A DNA stretch of 64,000 bases, taken from positions 62,001-126,000 of the forward strand of contig JAPLOA010000076.1 of assembly GCA_026400835.1 (NCBI GenBank), read 5' to 3'. Of the stretch, positions 19,676 through 29,474 are shown piece after piece. The position numbers and the translations under genes were made by a program. The number at the start of each line of letters is the position of its first letter. The stretch's first letter is position 1. The notes beneath the pieces are model-generated. The model saw only the letters and a list, made by a program, of their open reading frames with translations. It had not been told where the DNA came from and searched no databases. Source of the stretch: Planctomycetales bacterium (GTDB lineage Bacteria > Planctomycetota > Planctomycetia > Planctomycetales > Planctomycetaceae).

Positions 19676-19911
19676 GGCAGAGACCAGGTTTGGCCCGGGA
19701 CAGCGTGAATGGCCGGCTTGATCGTTTTGATGTGCCGTTTGCTGCCATCGGGGAAGACCTCAATCACCTGAGCATCAACAGCGACAACAACGCTGAGTCC
19801 CATTCGAACCGCTTGCTCATAGGCATCAGAAAAAACCGAGTGTGCAGCAGCGGGAAGCTGAGACTCGAGTTCTTCAAGATTGGTCTCATTCACTGTTGTC
19901 GATGGTTTCAT
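19672..19911 (-). CDS. small protein, probable antitoxin partner of zeta-like kinase
   Basis: 79 residues from ATG 19911, supported by AAGGAG 6 bp upstream. An acidic N-terminal half (NETNLEELESQLPAA) leads into an alanine-rich helix and a small beta segment (SVVVAVDAQVIEVFPDGSKR). The pattern 'V.V...G.I..V.PDG.....I' is that of short proteins commonly encoded just before zeta-like kinases. The overlap ATGA with the kinase gene implies coupled translation. It does not resemble the epsilon antitoxin of plasmid pSM19035 visibly. Role as antitoxin is inferred from position and size only. Confidence 0.6.
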   Translation of the reverse strand: MKPSTTVNETNLEELESQLPAAAHSVFSDAYEQAVRMGLSVVVAVDAQVIEVFPDGSKRHIKTIKPAIHAVPGQTWSLP

Positions 19912-19986
19912 TCATGACTCCTTCGCGCACAAGGTACTCATATTACATCCCTGCATCAATCTTTATTGCCTCGCCGTTCGTCGTCG

Positions 19987-22752
19987 TTATTGCAAAAACA
20001 CAAACTCATTGCTGTTCAACACGGCTCTGCAAAAAGCTGGAAGCCCCTGTTCGCCGAGGAATTCAGCGGAATCAATGAGCTCTTTGGCGTCGGGTTCGCG
20101 GCCAAAGCAGAGCCAGAAGGCGCGCACGATTTGTTTTGAAGCATCGTCACCACACTCGCGCTTCAGGCGGTCAGCAAAGAGTTCAGATTGCTGCAACATG
20201 AACGGACTGTTGAATAAATTCAGGGCCTGAAGAGGCGTTGTCGAGCGGCCTCGTTTGGGGACGGAAGTAGCGGCATCGGGGCAGTCGAAGATGCCGAAGA
20301 CGGATTCTTTCTCCAGTCGCACTTTCGTCATGTAAATCATGCGGCGCCAGTCTGCGGGGCCGTAGTTCTTCTTTGGAAAGTAGTGACGGACATTTTCCAG
20401 TTCGACTTCAAAGCCGCTGAAACCGGGGCCATACATGCGATTATCCAGGATGCCGGTGACGGCAAGAATGCTGTCGCGAATTGGTTCGGCTTCCAGTCGA
20501 CGAGGAGGAAATCGCCACCACCACTCGGTCGCCGCATCGGCCTGCAGAGCATCCTCGCGAGGCTGACTGCTTTGCTGATAGGTCGAAGATGTCAGAATCA
20601 ATCGATGCACATGTTTCAGGGACCAACCGTTGTCCATCAGCTCGCGGGCCATCCAGTCCAGCAGTTCCGGATGAGTCGGTGCGACGCCGGCTTTCCCGAA
20701 GTCGCTTGGCGTTGAGACCAGCCCCTTACCAAAGTGAAATTGCCACAAACGATTCACGATGACTCTGGCTGTCAGCGGATTCTCCTTCGATGCGATCCAG
20801 TCCGCTAATGCCAGTCGGCGTTGCTGTTCCGGTGTGGCTTCGCTGATTGCCAGTTTTCCGAACGCGGCAACGGTGCCGGGTTCAACCTGTTCACGTTTCG
20901 CCAGAGGTTCGCCGCGGAACAAACGATGAGTCGGCCCGGGCTGTTGAAACGTTCCGGCATAGATTGTGGCCGAAGCCTGCAATTGTGACTTGCGTTGTTC
21001 GCCATCCTGCAGTTGCTTGAGGAGGTTACGGCCCCGCTGGGCCTCCGCTGCGGGGAACTTTGCAAAGTCGTATTCGGGCTGAGTCGCTTTACTGTTGAAT
21101 GGAAGCCGATCGGCCGAGGACGCCACTTCCTTCCACTGGCCTGCTTCGACGGCAACTTCAATGCGATACTTTGTGGCGACTCGGTCACCGAACTGGCCGT
21201 CTCGATCTCGAGCCCACGCAATGCGACTTATCGGCTTCACTTCGGGAAGTTCGATCTGCACCCAACCTTTGCCGCCTTCGTTAGAAATCCAGCTCCGCGA
21301 ATTGCCACCGCGACCATCGTTGAGATGTTCCAGCTTGTGAACCTCGTACCCAGGCAGTGTGCTGGAGGCCGTCGCCTTTGCCCCCGATGATGCGAGAGCC
21401 ACGTTGATCGTATCGCTGAAGATCTCCAGTTCATCAATGCACGGTTCGCCGCCACTGCTTTCATCGATCGTGAAGCGCACGTACCTGGCTGGCGTGATTT
21501 CGAACAACTCTTCATTGCCTCGAGCTGTCACGGCTGGGCGACTCGGTCCGGCTTCCTTCAGATACGGCTTGAGCTGTTCGCGAAGCTGCAATAGTTGCCG
21601 ATCAATCTGAGCGATCTCCTGCTGCTTGTCTGGTAACAGCGGCATCGAACGATCGCCGTGCTGAATGCCTGCGAAGACAGCCTGCATTGAATAATAGTCT
21701 GACTGACGAATCGGATCGAACTTGTGGTTGTGGCAACGTGCACATCCAATCGTCAGGCCGATGAACGCGGTCCCGGTGGTTCCGATGATGTCATCAAGTT
21801 AATTCTGACGCTGCATCAGAGTGAGATTGATGTCCGGGCTCTTGACGAGATCGTAAGGTCCCGAAACAAGGTATGCTGTCGCTTCAGGTACTCCGACCGC
21901 ATCGCCCGCAATCTGTTCCCGCAGAAACTGATCATACGGCTTGTCCTCGTTCAGCGAACGAATCACGTAGTCGCGATAAGGCCAGGCATTAGGACGTTCG
22001 CGATTGGTTTCGAAGCCGTTTGTTTCGGCGAAGCGGACCAGATCCAGCCAATAACGAGCCCACCGCTCACCATAATGAGGACTCGCAAGAATTCTTTCAA
22101 CGAGCTGCTGGTAGGCCTCCGGTTGGTCATCAGCAACGAACGCCTGAACTTCCTCCGGAGTCGGCGGCAACCCGAGCATATCGAGGTAGATCCGTCGAAT
22201 CAGATCTGCTTTCGTCGCCTTTGGATTTGGTACGATGGAACGTTCGGTCAGCTTCTGAAAGATGAACGAGTCAATCGGGTTAGAAACAAACTTGCTGCTC
22301 ACCGAAGGCGGAACAACAGCGGCGACGGGCTTGAACGACCAATGATCCAGTTCGCTCGTTTCGGTATCAGTTTCATTCTCCGAACCCGGCCATGCGGCTC
22401 CCGAGTCAATCCATGTTCGCAGAATTTGAATCTCGGATTCCGTCAACCGATTCGCTTCATCCGGCGGCATCAGCTTGCCCGCCTCATGTCCCGAAACCAG
22501 AGCAATTAAGTGACTCTTTTCGCTGTCCCCGACGATAATGGCTGGTTCACCGGAATCACCTCCACGCAGCATGGATGAGCGACGGTCCAGTCGCAAATGG
22601 CTTTCCTGAGTCTCCGGGCCGTGGCATTCCAGACATTTGGCCGTGAGAAGTGGTCGGACCTGCGATTCAAAACTGACATCGTCGGCCGCATCGCACAGCC
22701 GAGGCGCAGCGAACAGGAGCAGCGTGACTAACACAGAATAAAGCGTTTTCAT
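19987..22752 (-). pseudogene. DUF1549/DUF1553 cytochrome-like protein interrupted by in-frame TAA
   Basis: One continuous reading frame of 922 codons from ATG 22752, broken only by TAA at 21799-21801 (codon 318). Upstream part: signal peptide, heme motif CLECH (C40-H44), KLMPPDEANRLT, then DUF1549 (RRIYLDMLGLPPTPEEVQAF, HYGERWARYWLDLVRFAETN). The stop falls in LTLMQRQN-stop-LDDIIGTTGTAF; after it the frame resumes with the second heme motif CARCH (337-341), a discoidin-like insert and DUF1553 (WMARELMDNGWSLKHVHRLI ... ALNLFNSPFMLQQ). The paralogue at 56365-59397 has Glu at the equivalent site (AQDELEDLVG). A single G-to-T change in a GAA codon explains it. Either a recent pseudogene, a readthrough, or an assembly error; everything else in the gene looks intact. 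Confidence 0.85.
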
Positions 22753-22991
22753 GAATCACAGCGGGTGGGAATAGAGGGGGCGAGTTTCTCGTATTGTGGC
22801 TTTTATACTCTGTCCGAGTCCAGTCGTTCGGGCGGTTTCAGGTCTGTGATGCCCAAGATGTTGCCGCCAAATTGATGCGAAAGACTTTGCTTATTCGCTT
22901 TCGGTTTGACTATCATCCTCATCCCCGCCCCAATTGCGACGCTTCAAAGACGCTTCAAAGTTGTGTCGCCCGCCGTTTCAGGAGAACCTTG

Positions 22992-24431
22992 ATGCTGACA
23001 ATGCTCGGTAGTCCACGACGATGTTGTGACGGTTTCACTCGCCGAGAAACTTTGCGGGCGGGAGCATTATCTGCGATGGGAGGCTTTGGCCTTCCTCAGA
23101 TGCTGCAGGCGGAACAAACGGGGCTCAGCAAAGATGCCAAAGCAAAGAATGTGATCTTTATCTTTTTGCTGGGCGGTGCGGCGACTCAGGATATGTATGA
23201 CCTCAAACCCAATGCACCGTCTGAGGTCAGAGGTGAATTCAAGCCGATACCAACCACAGTACCGGGAATTGAAGTTTGTGAACACCTGCCGAAGTTTGCT
23301 CAAATGGCGCATCAGTTTGCGTTCATCCGATCAGTGAACCACAAGGCGGGTTGTCACAATTGCTTGCCCTGCTATACCGGCTTCGATGTCATTCCGCCCG
23401 ACCAGCATCCACGCCCCACGGATGCACCAAGTATCGGGTCGGTGCTTCAGTACATGAGCGGTGAGCGTACCGAGACGCCTCAGTATGTCTACATGCCCAA
23501 CTGGCTTGGCTGGGGACAGTCATTTCGCCGAGCCGGACCGTATGGTGGTTTCCTCGGCAAGCAGTACGACGCGTTGACAACAGAGTGCATGCCGTTCTAC
23601 GACAAAGGCTCATTTGCTCCGTCCCCCGGGACTCCTCAAATCGTGCGCGGTGCTCCTGCATTGCCGAGCACTTCCCTGGAAGACGGGATGACGATCGACC
23701 GATTGAACACGCGACGGTCGTTGCTGTCTCAGATTGACACAGAGCGTCGACATATGGACGAGGTCGCTTCCGTCAGTTCTTCCTCCTATCAGCGCAATCA
23801 GCGGCAGGCGTTCGATATTCTGACATCATCAGCCATGAGGCAGGCTTTCGATCTGTCGCTGGAAGATCCGAGAATGGTGGATCGATATGGCCAAACACTG
23901 TTTGGAAATTCCACGTTAATCGCGCGGCGTTTGATTGAGGCTGGCGTTCGCTTCGTCAACGTTACCTGGGATCTGTTCTGGGGGCCAGTGAATGTGGACT
24001 ACGATGCATGGGATACCCACAACAACAACTTCAACATCCTGAAGAAAAATAAGTTACCAGGATTCGACCAGACCATGCACGCTCTGATGACCGATCTTCA
24101 GGAACGTGGGTTGCTGGATGAAACGCTGATTGTGGTGACGAGTGAAATGGGCCGCACCCCACGGATCAATGCAAATTCAGGCCGTGATCACTGGACGAAC
24201 TGCTACGGGTCCTTGTTGGCTGGAGCCGGAATCCGAGGCGGCACGGTTTATGGTGCCTCTGACACACAAGCCGCATACGTTGCCGACAATCCGGTGCGCC
24301 CGGCAGATCTGCTGGCGACGATTTATCGAACGTTAGGCATTGATCCAGCGACGCGAGTTCCCGATCAAACCGGTCGTCCCATCGAGATCGCTCAGGGCGG
24401 TCATGAGATCTTCGACGTGATGACCGCTTAA
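22992..24431 (+). CDS. DUF1501 family exported protein (4)
   Basis: 479 residues from ATG 22992, chosen because AGGAG stands 7 bp upstream; the open frame reaches back to 22794 without coding character. Leader TRRETLRAGALSAMGGFGLP. Family motifs: LLGGAATQDMYDLKPNAPSE, FKPIPTTVPGIEVCEHLP, TSEMGRTPRIN, DQTGRPIEIAQGG. Unlike the other four DUF1501 proteins of the window, the GG-x-SH-x-D segment is GGAATQD, so the conserved Ser-His pair is replaced by Thr-Gln; the metal or substrate site may differ. The gene is transcribed away from the interrupted DUF1549/1553 gene, with 239 bp between them. Confidence 0.88.
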   Translation: MLTMLGSPRRCCDGFTRRETLRAGALSAMGGFGLPQMLQAEQTGLSKDAKAKNVIFIFLLGGAATQDMYDLKPNAPSEVRGEFKPIPTTVPGIEVCEHLPKFAQMAHQFAFIRSVNHKAGCHNCLPCYTGFDVIPPDQHPRPTDAPSIGSVLQYMSGERTETPQYVYMPNWLGWGQSFRRAGPYGGFLGKQYDALTTECMPFYDKGSFAPSPGTPQIVRGAPALPSTSLEDGMTIDRLNTRRSLLSQIDTERRHMDEVASVSSSSYQRNQRQAFDILTSSAMRQAFDLSLEDPRMVDRYGQTLFGNSTLIARRLIEAGVRFVNVTWDLFWGPVNVDYDAWDTHNNNFNILKKNKLPGFDQTMHALMTDLQERGLLDETLIVVTSEMGRTPRINANSGRDHWTNCYGSLLAGAGIRGGTVYGASDTQAAYVADNPVRPADLLATIYRTLGIDPATRVPDQTGRPIEIAQGGHEIFDVMTA

Positions 24432-24455
24432 TCCGTTTTCCGCCCTGGCGCACGG

Positions 24456-24513
24456 GCCGGCTCTATTTGAAAGCCGGTGCCATGAAAAGCCGCCGTCTGC
24501 GGCTGGGCGGTAA
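24456..24513. repeat. palindromic intergenic repeat, degenerate
   Basis: Between two converging genes. AGCCGC (24488-24493) pairs with GCGGCT (24499-24504), preceded by TTTGAAAGCCGGTGCC, which resembles the core of the perfect palindrome at 29475-29532 (TTCAAAGCCGTTGCC). May act as a two-way terminator. Confidence 0.45.
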
Positions 24514-24536
24514 ACAATGCGAGTTCTAAACGAATG

Positions 24537-27500
24537 CTACTCGTCTTGTTTCGGCGCAAAGCCACGACGCATCGTGTTCTCCGACACATTGATCGGAATC
24601 AAAAACTGCAGCAGATAGTCAGGGCCGCCTGCCTTGCTGCCAATGCCGGACATTTTGTAGCCGCCAAACGGATGACGTTGCACAAACGCACCGGTGATCT
24701 CGCGATTCAGGTACAGGTTGCCCACTTCAAATTCATTGCGAGCACGTCGCAGCGTCTGCGGGCTGCGGCTGTAGACGCCTCCCGTCAGAGCGTATCGAGT
24801 ATTGTTGGCAATGCTGAATGCCTCATCCAGATTCTTGGCCCGGATCACCGAAAGAACCGGCCCAAAGATCTCGTTCTGAGCCAGTGGAGACGTCGGATCA
24901 ACGTCGATGAAAATATGAGGACCGACGAAACTCCCCTGCTTTGCCAGCGGTCCCGGATCCATGGCAAGCGTCAGAATGCCACCATGCTCCGGATCAACTT
25001 TACGAATCGTCTCGAGAATTCTGTCGCGAGCTTCATCGTCAATCACCGGACCAATTTTTGTGCCTGGATCGTCGGCGGCTCCCATCTTCAAACTCTTCGT
25101 TGCTTCGATTAAACGATCAACGAACGGCTTATACGCAGCCTCCAGAATAATCACGCGCGAACAGGCAGAACACTTCTGCCCGGCATAGCCGAAGGCACTG
25201 CGAATCACTCCCAGAACGGCTTCATCAAGATCCGCGTCATCGTCGACGATGATGGCGTTCTTACCACCCATCTCTGCAATCACGCGTCGCACATTTTTCT
25301 GACGCTTGTCGGTATCGGCCGCCGCGCGGTTGATCTCAAGGCCGACGTTCTGAGAACCCGTAAACGCGACAATGTCCACATCCGGATGTCCAGCCAATGC
25401 AGGGCCGATTTCTTCTCCGACGCCTGGCACGAAATTGACGACTCCGTCCGGAACGCTGGAGTTTCGAATAATCTCCATCAGCTTGGCGGCGACGACAGAG
25501 GATTGTTCAGCGGGCTTCATCACAACTGTGTTCCCAGTCACGATCGCGGCCATCGTCATGCCCGTCAGAATGGCGAACGGAAAATTCCACGGAGCAATCG
25601 CGACGCAGACCCCACGCGGACGGTACGAATAGCTGTTTTCCTCACCCAGAAAATCGCATTTCTGAGCCGCACCCAGTCGCTTCATTTCGTGAGCGTAGTA
25701 CATGCAGAAGTCGATACCTTCAGCAACATCAGCGTCAGCTTCGGCCCACGGCTTTCCGGTTTCGAAGATGATCCACGCGATCAGTTCGAAGCGGCGCTCG
25801 CGAATCTCTGCGGCGATCAATTCCAAATACTCAGCACGAGTCTCAACCGGTGTCGCAGCCCACATTCCGAAAGCTCGTCGAGCCGCTTCGATCGCGTCGG
25901 TTGCCTGATCAACGGTGGCCGATGCAACACGTCCGATGATCTCCGATGCCTTCGAAGGATTTCTGGAAACAAGCGTCGCACGGCTGTCACACGATTTGCC
26001 GTCGATGATCAGCGAGTAGACACCGCCGAACTGATCTCGGACCTCAGACAAAGCGTGGACCATGGCGTCGCGATTCTCCACGTTCGTGAAATCGGTTAAC
26101 GGTTCGTTGTTGAATCCCGGACGAGGAGTACTTTGAATCGGCGGTTCTGTGACGGAATGACTGGACGGCTTCATAAGAAGTTTCTCGACAGCAATATGCT
26201 CGGTGAAGCTTTGGCGGAGGAAAGAATCGTTCGACGTGTTCTCAAGCAGTCGACGTACAAGGTACGCCATGCCAGGAAGTAAATCGCCAAACGGCGTATA
26301 GATGCGGACACGATGACCACGCTCCAGAAACAACTGGGCCTGTTCATCGCCCATTCCGTAGAGCATCTGAATTTCCATCGCTCGATCCGGAACCTGCAGC
26401 TCTTCTTTCAGAGCCAGACCATGAGCCAGACTGCGGAGGTTATGACTGGCCAGCGCCGGACGGAGCCATTGATAGTTTTCCATCAACACGCGTGTCAGTC
26501 GTTCATAATTGTCATCCGACTGCCACTTGCGGCGAAAGACAGGAACCGGCCAGCCGCGATACTCGGCAACGATATTTTCGTAATCCCAATACGCGCCTTT
26601 GACAAGACGGATCCAGATCGGTGTGCCGCGATTCTTCGCCCAGTCCAGCATCTTCCGGAGATCGGTTTCGGCCGATTCCAGATAAGCCTGAACAACGATC
26701 CCACAGTCCGCATAGTCGCGGAACTCATCTTCCATCATAACTCTGCGGAAGATTTCGAACGTCAGCTCGCGATAATCGTTCTGCTCCATGTCAATGTGGA
26801 CATACGCATTATTCCCACGAGCCGTCCGCAGTATCGGTCGCAGACGAGCAGAGACGCGACGCATCGTGCCTTCCGCATCAATCGGAGAAAACTGACTGTC
26901 CAGAGCGGACAGTTTCAGACTGACGTTGACGCGAGGAATTCGACCTTCGTGGTCAGAATCCAACAGCATATCCTCAGGCCATTCATTGACCTGCTGAGCC
27001 ATGCCATTGATCAGATCGATGTAAGATTGCTGATATCTTTCAGCTTCGCCATCGCTGATGACGGCTTCACCCAGTAGATCGAGAGTGAATGCATAGCGGT
27101 TTCGGCGAATGCGACGAACTGAGGCCAGAACTTCATCAATATTGGAGCCCGCAATAAACCGCCGAGCCATCCGCGCCGCATTGCTGCGTGCATTAAAGGC
27201 AAGGGCGCGGCTGAGAATACTATTGCTGGTTGAAAGATCAAGACCCAGCCGCGCGGCCCACGGCAGACGATCTCGCACTTCTTCGAAGTACTCATCAAGA
27301 TGGCGAGCGATTGCCGTATGGTCTCGAAGCATCGGAAGTACATCGACGAATCGAAACATCTGCACTTTGACGGCTTCGTCATTCATCGCCCACGACATCA
27401 GGCGATCTTCCCACCAGCGACCATGGAAGATCGACGGCGAACGATGCTGGACGCGACCAAACAGTTCATGCCCAATTTCCAGGGTCCGCTGTTCCGTTCG

Positions 27501-27662
27501 GTCGTCGTCAGGTGAACCACTTCTTACAGCGGGAGAAGCAGCCTTCTTCGAAGCTTTTTCCGCTGCGGAGCGGGAAGCGGGCTTTGCAATCTGCTTCTCC
27601 GCTGGCTTCGCTTCACTGGCTTCTTTAGCCTTTGCTGCTGATTTTGCTGCCTTTTTGGCCAT
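24537..27662 (-). CDS. putA: bifunctional proline dehydrogenase / P5C dehydrogenase
   Basis: 1041 residues from ATG 27662. Proline dehydrogenase barrel at about 60-500 (VNVSLKLSALDSQFSPIDAE, GTPIWIRLVKGAYWDYE, ASHNLRSLAHGL), using FAD to oxidise proline; aldehyde dehydrogenase domain at about 540-1030 with WNFPFAILTGMTMAAIVTGN, FTGSQNVG, EMGGKNAIIVDDDADLDEAV, catalytic Cys831 in GYAGQKCSACS and EIFGPVLSV. It converts proline to glutamate through channelled pyrroline-5-carboxylate. The DNA-binding ribbon-helix-helix of enterobacterial PutA is absent. Instead the first ~50 residues are a lysine/alanine-rich tail (MAKKAAKSAAKAKEASEAKP...) like histone H1 tails. Single-gene unit; a palindromic repeat separates it from the converging DUF1501 gene. 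Confidence 0.95.
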   Translation of the reverse strand: MAKKAAKSAAKAKEASEAKPAEKQIAKPASRSAAEKASKKAASPAVRSGSPDDDRTEQRTLEIGHELFGRVQHRSPSIFHGRWWEDRLMSWAMNDEAVKVQMFRFVDVLPMLRDHTAIARHLDEYFEEVRDRLPWAARLGLDLSTSNSILSRALAFNARSNAARMARRFIAGSNIDEVLASVRRIRRNRYAFTLDLLGEAVISDGEAERYQQSYIDLINGMAQQVNEWPEDMLLDSDHEGRIPRVNVSLKLSALDSQFSPIDAEGTMRRVSARLRPILRTARGNNAYVHIDMEQNDYRELTFEIFRRVMMEDEFRDYADCGIVVQAYLESAETDLRKMLDWAKNRGTPIWIRLVKGAYWDYENIVAEYRGWPVPVFRRKWQSDDNYERLTRVLMENYQWLRPALASHNLRSLAHGLALKEELQVPDRAMEIQMLYGMGDEQAQLFLERGHRVRIYTPFGDLLPGMAYLVRRLLENTSNDSFLRQSFTEHIAVEKLLMKPSSHSVTEPPIQSTPRPGFNNEPLTDFTNVENRDAMVHALSEVRDQFGGVYSLIIDGKSCDSRATLVSRNPSKASEIIGRVASATVDQATDAIEAARRAFGMWAATPVETRAEYLELIAAEIRERRFELIAWIIFETGKPWAEADADVAEGIDFCMYYAHEMKRLGAAQKCDFLGEENSYSYRPRGVCVAIAPWNFPFAILTGMTMAAIVTGNTVVMKPAEQSSVVAAKLMEIIRNSSVPDGVVNFVPGVGEEIGPALAGHPDVDIVAFTGSQNVGLEINRAAADTDKRQKNVRRVIAEMGGKNAIIVDDDADLDEAVLGVIRSAFGYAGQKCSACSRVIILEAAYKPFVDRLIEATKSLKMGAADDPGTKIGPVIDDEARDRILETIRKVDPEHGGILTLAMDPGPLAKQGSFVGPHIFIDVDPTSPLAQNEIFGPVLSVIRAKNLDEAFSIANNTRYALTGGVYSRSPQTLRRARNEFEVGNLYLNREITGAFVQRHPFGGYKMSGIGSKAGGPDYLLQFLIPINVSENTMRRGFAPKQDE

Positions 27663-28028
27663 AACGTCTCAAACTCAATGCCGAATACCAAACAGAACAA
27701 TCGTCGGGTGCGCGCGGATTCTAGGAGCATTCGCGTTTTCGGAAAGAACGTCTGCTGTATTTTCGCGCAGCGAGCCGCGGATTCCCGAAACAAACGCGAA
27801 CCAAGTAACAATGCCTCAATTAATTTCTACGGGGACGTTGCCTGAAAGTCGACGAATTTATCTCGGTTTCGGTTGAAAGCTGGCGAGACGCGACAGGTTA
27901 GCAATCGAAGACAAGCACCCGATTTCGGGATCCACAAAATCGGGGTTGAAATGTGTTACGCCCATTAATAGCAGCAAAAACCATCAACGAGCTCCCGCTG
28001 ATGCCATAAGGCTAAGCCATACCGATAA
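27663..28028. other. 366-bp intergenic region, one hairpin
   Basis: No gene found. The only structure is an inverted repeat CCCGATTT (27918-27925) / AAATCGGG (27937-27944) with an 11-nt loop, about 85 bp past the stop of the minus-strand PQQ-propeller gene. It could end that transcript but lacks a T run. The putA promoter must lie in the 5' part near 27663-27800; I do not recognise boxes. Confidence 0.4.
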
Positions 28029-29330
28029 CTATTCAATGGCATAAAGGAACTTGTCGGATCGCACCAGCAACCGAGAACCATCGACGGCAAAGCTGCCATT
28101 GAAGAGCGATCGATCATTCAGATCATTTGAAGCCAGTTGTTCGAATTCTGGTTTCGCAGCAACAACAAATGTACGACCTTCACGAGTCAGATAATAAACT
28201 CGACCATTCGCCAACAAAGCAGAAGCATAGACCTGCCCCGAACGATTCATTCGCTGTTCATAGACAACTTCTCCCGTCTCCGCTTTTGCGCAATAGGCGA
28301 TTCCGAGATTGTCGTTCATCCAGTAGAGATGGCCGTCGTAAAATACAGGTGAGGTAACGTTGGAGCCTTTGAAACTGGTCCACAGGCGATGCGTCTTCGT
28401 GACATCTCCTCGACCGCCAGTCTTCACCGCCAGCGAAGCCACACCTGACCGACCTCCAAGGCAGTAGACGATTCCGTCGTGAGAAATAACACTCGGAACC
28501 ATGTACCAGGTGATGTCCGTTGCACAGGTCCACAGTTGATCTCCGGAATCGGGATCAAACGCCTGAATGCTTCCCTGAGTTGCGATGATCAACTCAGGCT
28601 TGCCATCCACATTGGCGACCACCTGAGGAGTATTCCAGGCCTCTTTGATCTTTCCTGCTCGCCAGACTTCTTTGCCCGTGTTCTTGTTCAGAGCCACCAA
28701 AGATTCGCTTTCAACACTGGCATTGATGAACAACAGATCCTTGTACAAGGTCGGCGAAGCGGATGTTCCCCAGCCATGCGTCTTCGAACCAACATCCGCT
28801 GTCCAAAATTCTTTGCCATCGTGGCTGAAGGCCATGACACCAGTTTTTCCAAAGAAGCAATAGACTCTATCTTTGTCTGCCGTCGGAGTATTCGCCGCAA
28901 AGCCATGATCTCTGATACGCTCTTCCTCCGGCAGCTTTGCGGGAATACTCTTCTGCCAGACTTTGTTTCCCGACTTGCGATCCAGACATAGCAAATGCCT
29001 CTTTAGATCTTCCTGAGTCCCTCCCGGATTGTCAGGCTCGAAGAATCCTGAATAGGCGGTGATGTAAATGTGATCGCCAAACACAACCGGACTGGAAGCC
29101 CCGGGGCCAGGCATCGCAATCTTCCACGCGATATTGTCGGAATCGCTCCATGTCAGTGGAGTTGTCTTCGCAGACGAATCCCCCTGCCCTGTCGGTCCTC
29201 GAAACGTTGGCCAGTTGTCATCCGGTGGAGACTGACTTCGCCGTGTCGACTGAGCTGAGACTGTTGCTGAACTGACCAGAGTCGTGAAGGCGATGCAAAC
29301 AATCAAACGCCAGACGTATCGCGAATCCAT
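28029..29330 (-). CDS. exported PQQ-type beta-propeller protein
   Basis: 433 residues from ATG 29330, where AAGGAG lies 9 bp upstream and a signal peptide follows (MDSRYVWRLIVCIAFTTLVS). The open frame to 29549 runs through a perfect palindrome and is not coding. Tryptophan-docking repeats characteristic of PQQ-like/BamB-like propellers recur: DNIAWKIAMPGPG, GNKVWQKSIPAK, GKEFWTADVG, GKEVWRAGKIKEAW, GDQLWTCATDITW. The start NWPTFRGPTGQGDSS is the usual planctomycete signature of these outer proteins. No PQQ-dehydrogenase catalytic residues are evident, so a scaffold or binding role is more likely. It is followed at a distance by putA; no operon partner. Confidence 0.88.
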   Translation of the reverse strand: MDSRYVWRLIVCIAFTTLVSSATVSAQSTRRSQSPPDDNWPTFRGPTGQGDSSAKTTPLTWSDSDNIAWKIAMPGPGASSPVVFGDHIYITAYSGFFEPDNPGGTQEDLKRHLLCLDRKSGNKVWQKSIPAKLPEEERIRDHGFAANTPTADKDRVYCFFGKTGVMAFSHDGKEFWTADVGSKTHGWGTSASPTLYKDLLFINASVESESLVALNKNTGKEVWRAGKIKEAWNTPQVVANVDGKPELIIATQGSIQAFDPDSGDQLWTCATDITWYMVPSVISHDGIVYCLGGRSGVASLAVKTGGRGDVTKTHRLWTSFKGSNVTSPVFYDGHLYWMNDNLGIAYCAKAETGEVVYEQRMNRSGQVYASALLANGRVYYLTREGRTFVVAAKPEFEQLASNDLNDRSLFNGSFAVDGSRLLVRSDKFLYAIE

Positions 29331-29474
29331 CAGAACAGACTCCTTGCAGAAACGAGTGAGAGAGGATAACGAACGATTGTTTGAACGACGAAACATCGGC
29401 TCGAAGAAAAGCACGATCAGCAGAATTATGCGTGGGAGCTGTTGCTGACTTTCTGCCGAACCAGCATTTCTGTT

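Noticed and set aside
22794-22991. N-terminal extension of the DUF1501 protein at 22992
   Set aside because: No family similarity; AGGAG 7 bp before ATG 22992 and the Tat-like leader place the start there.
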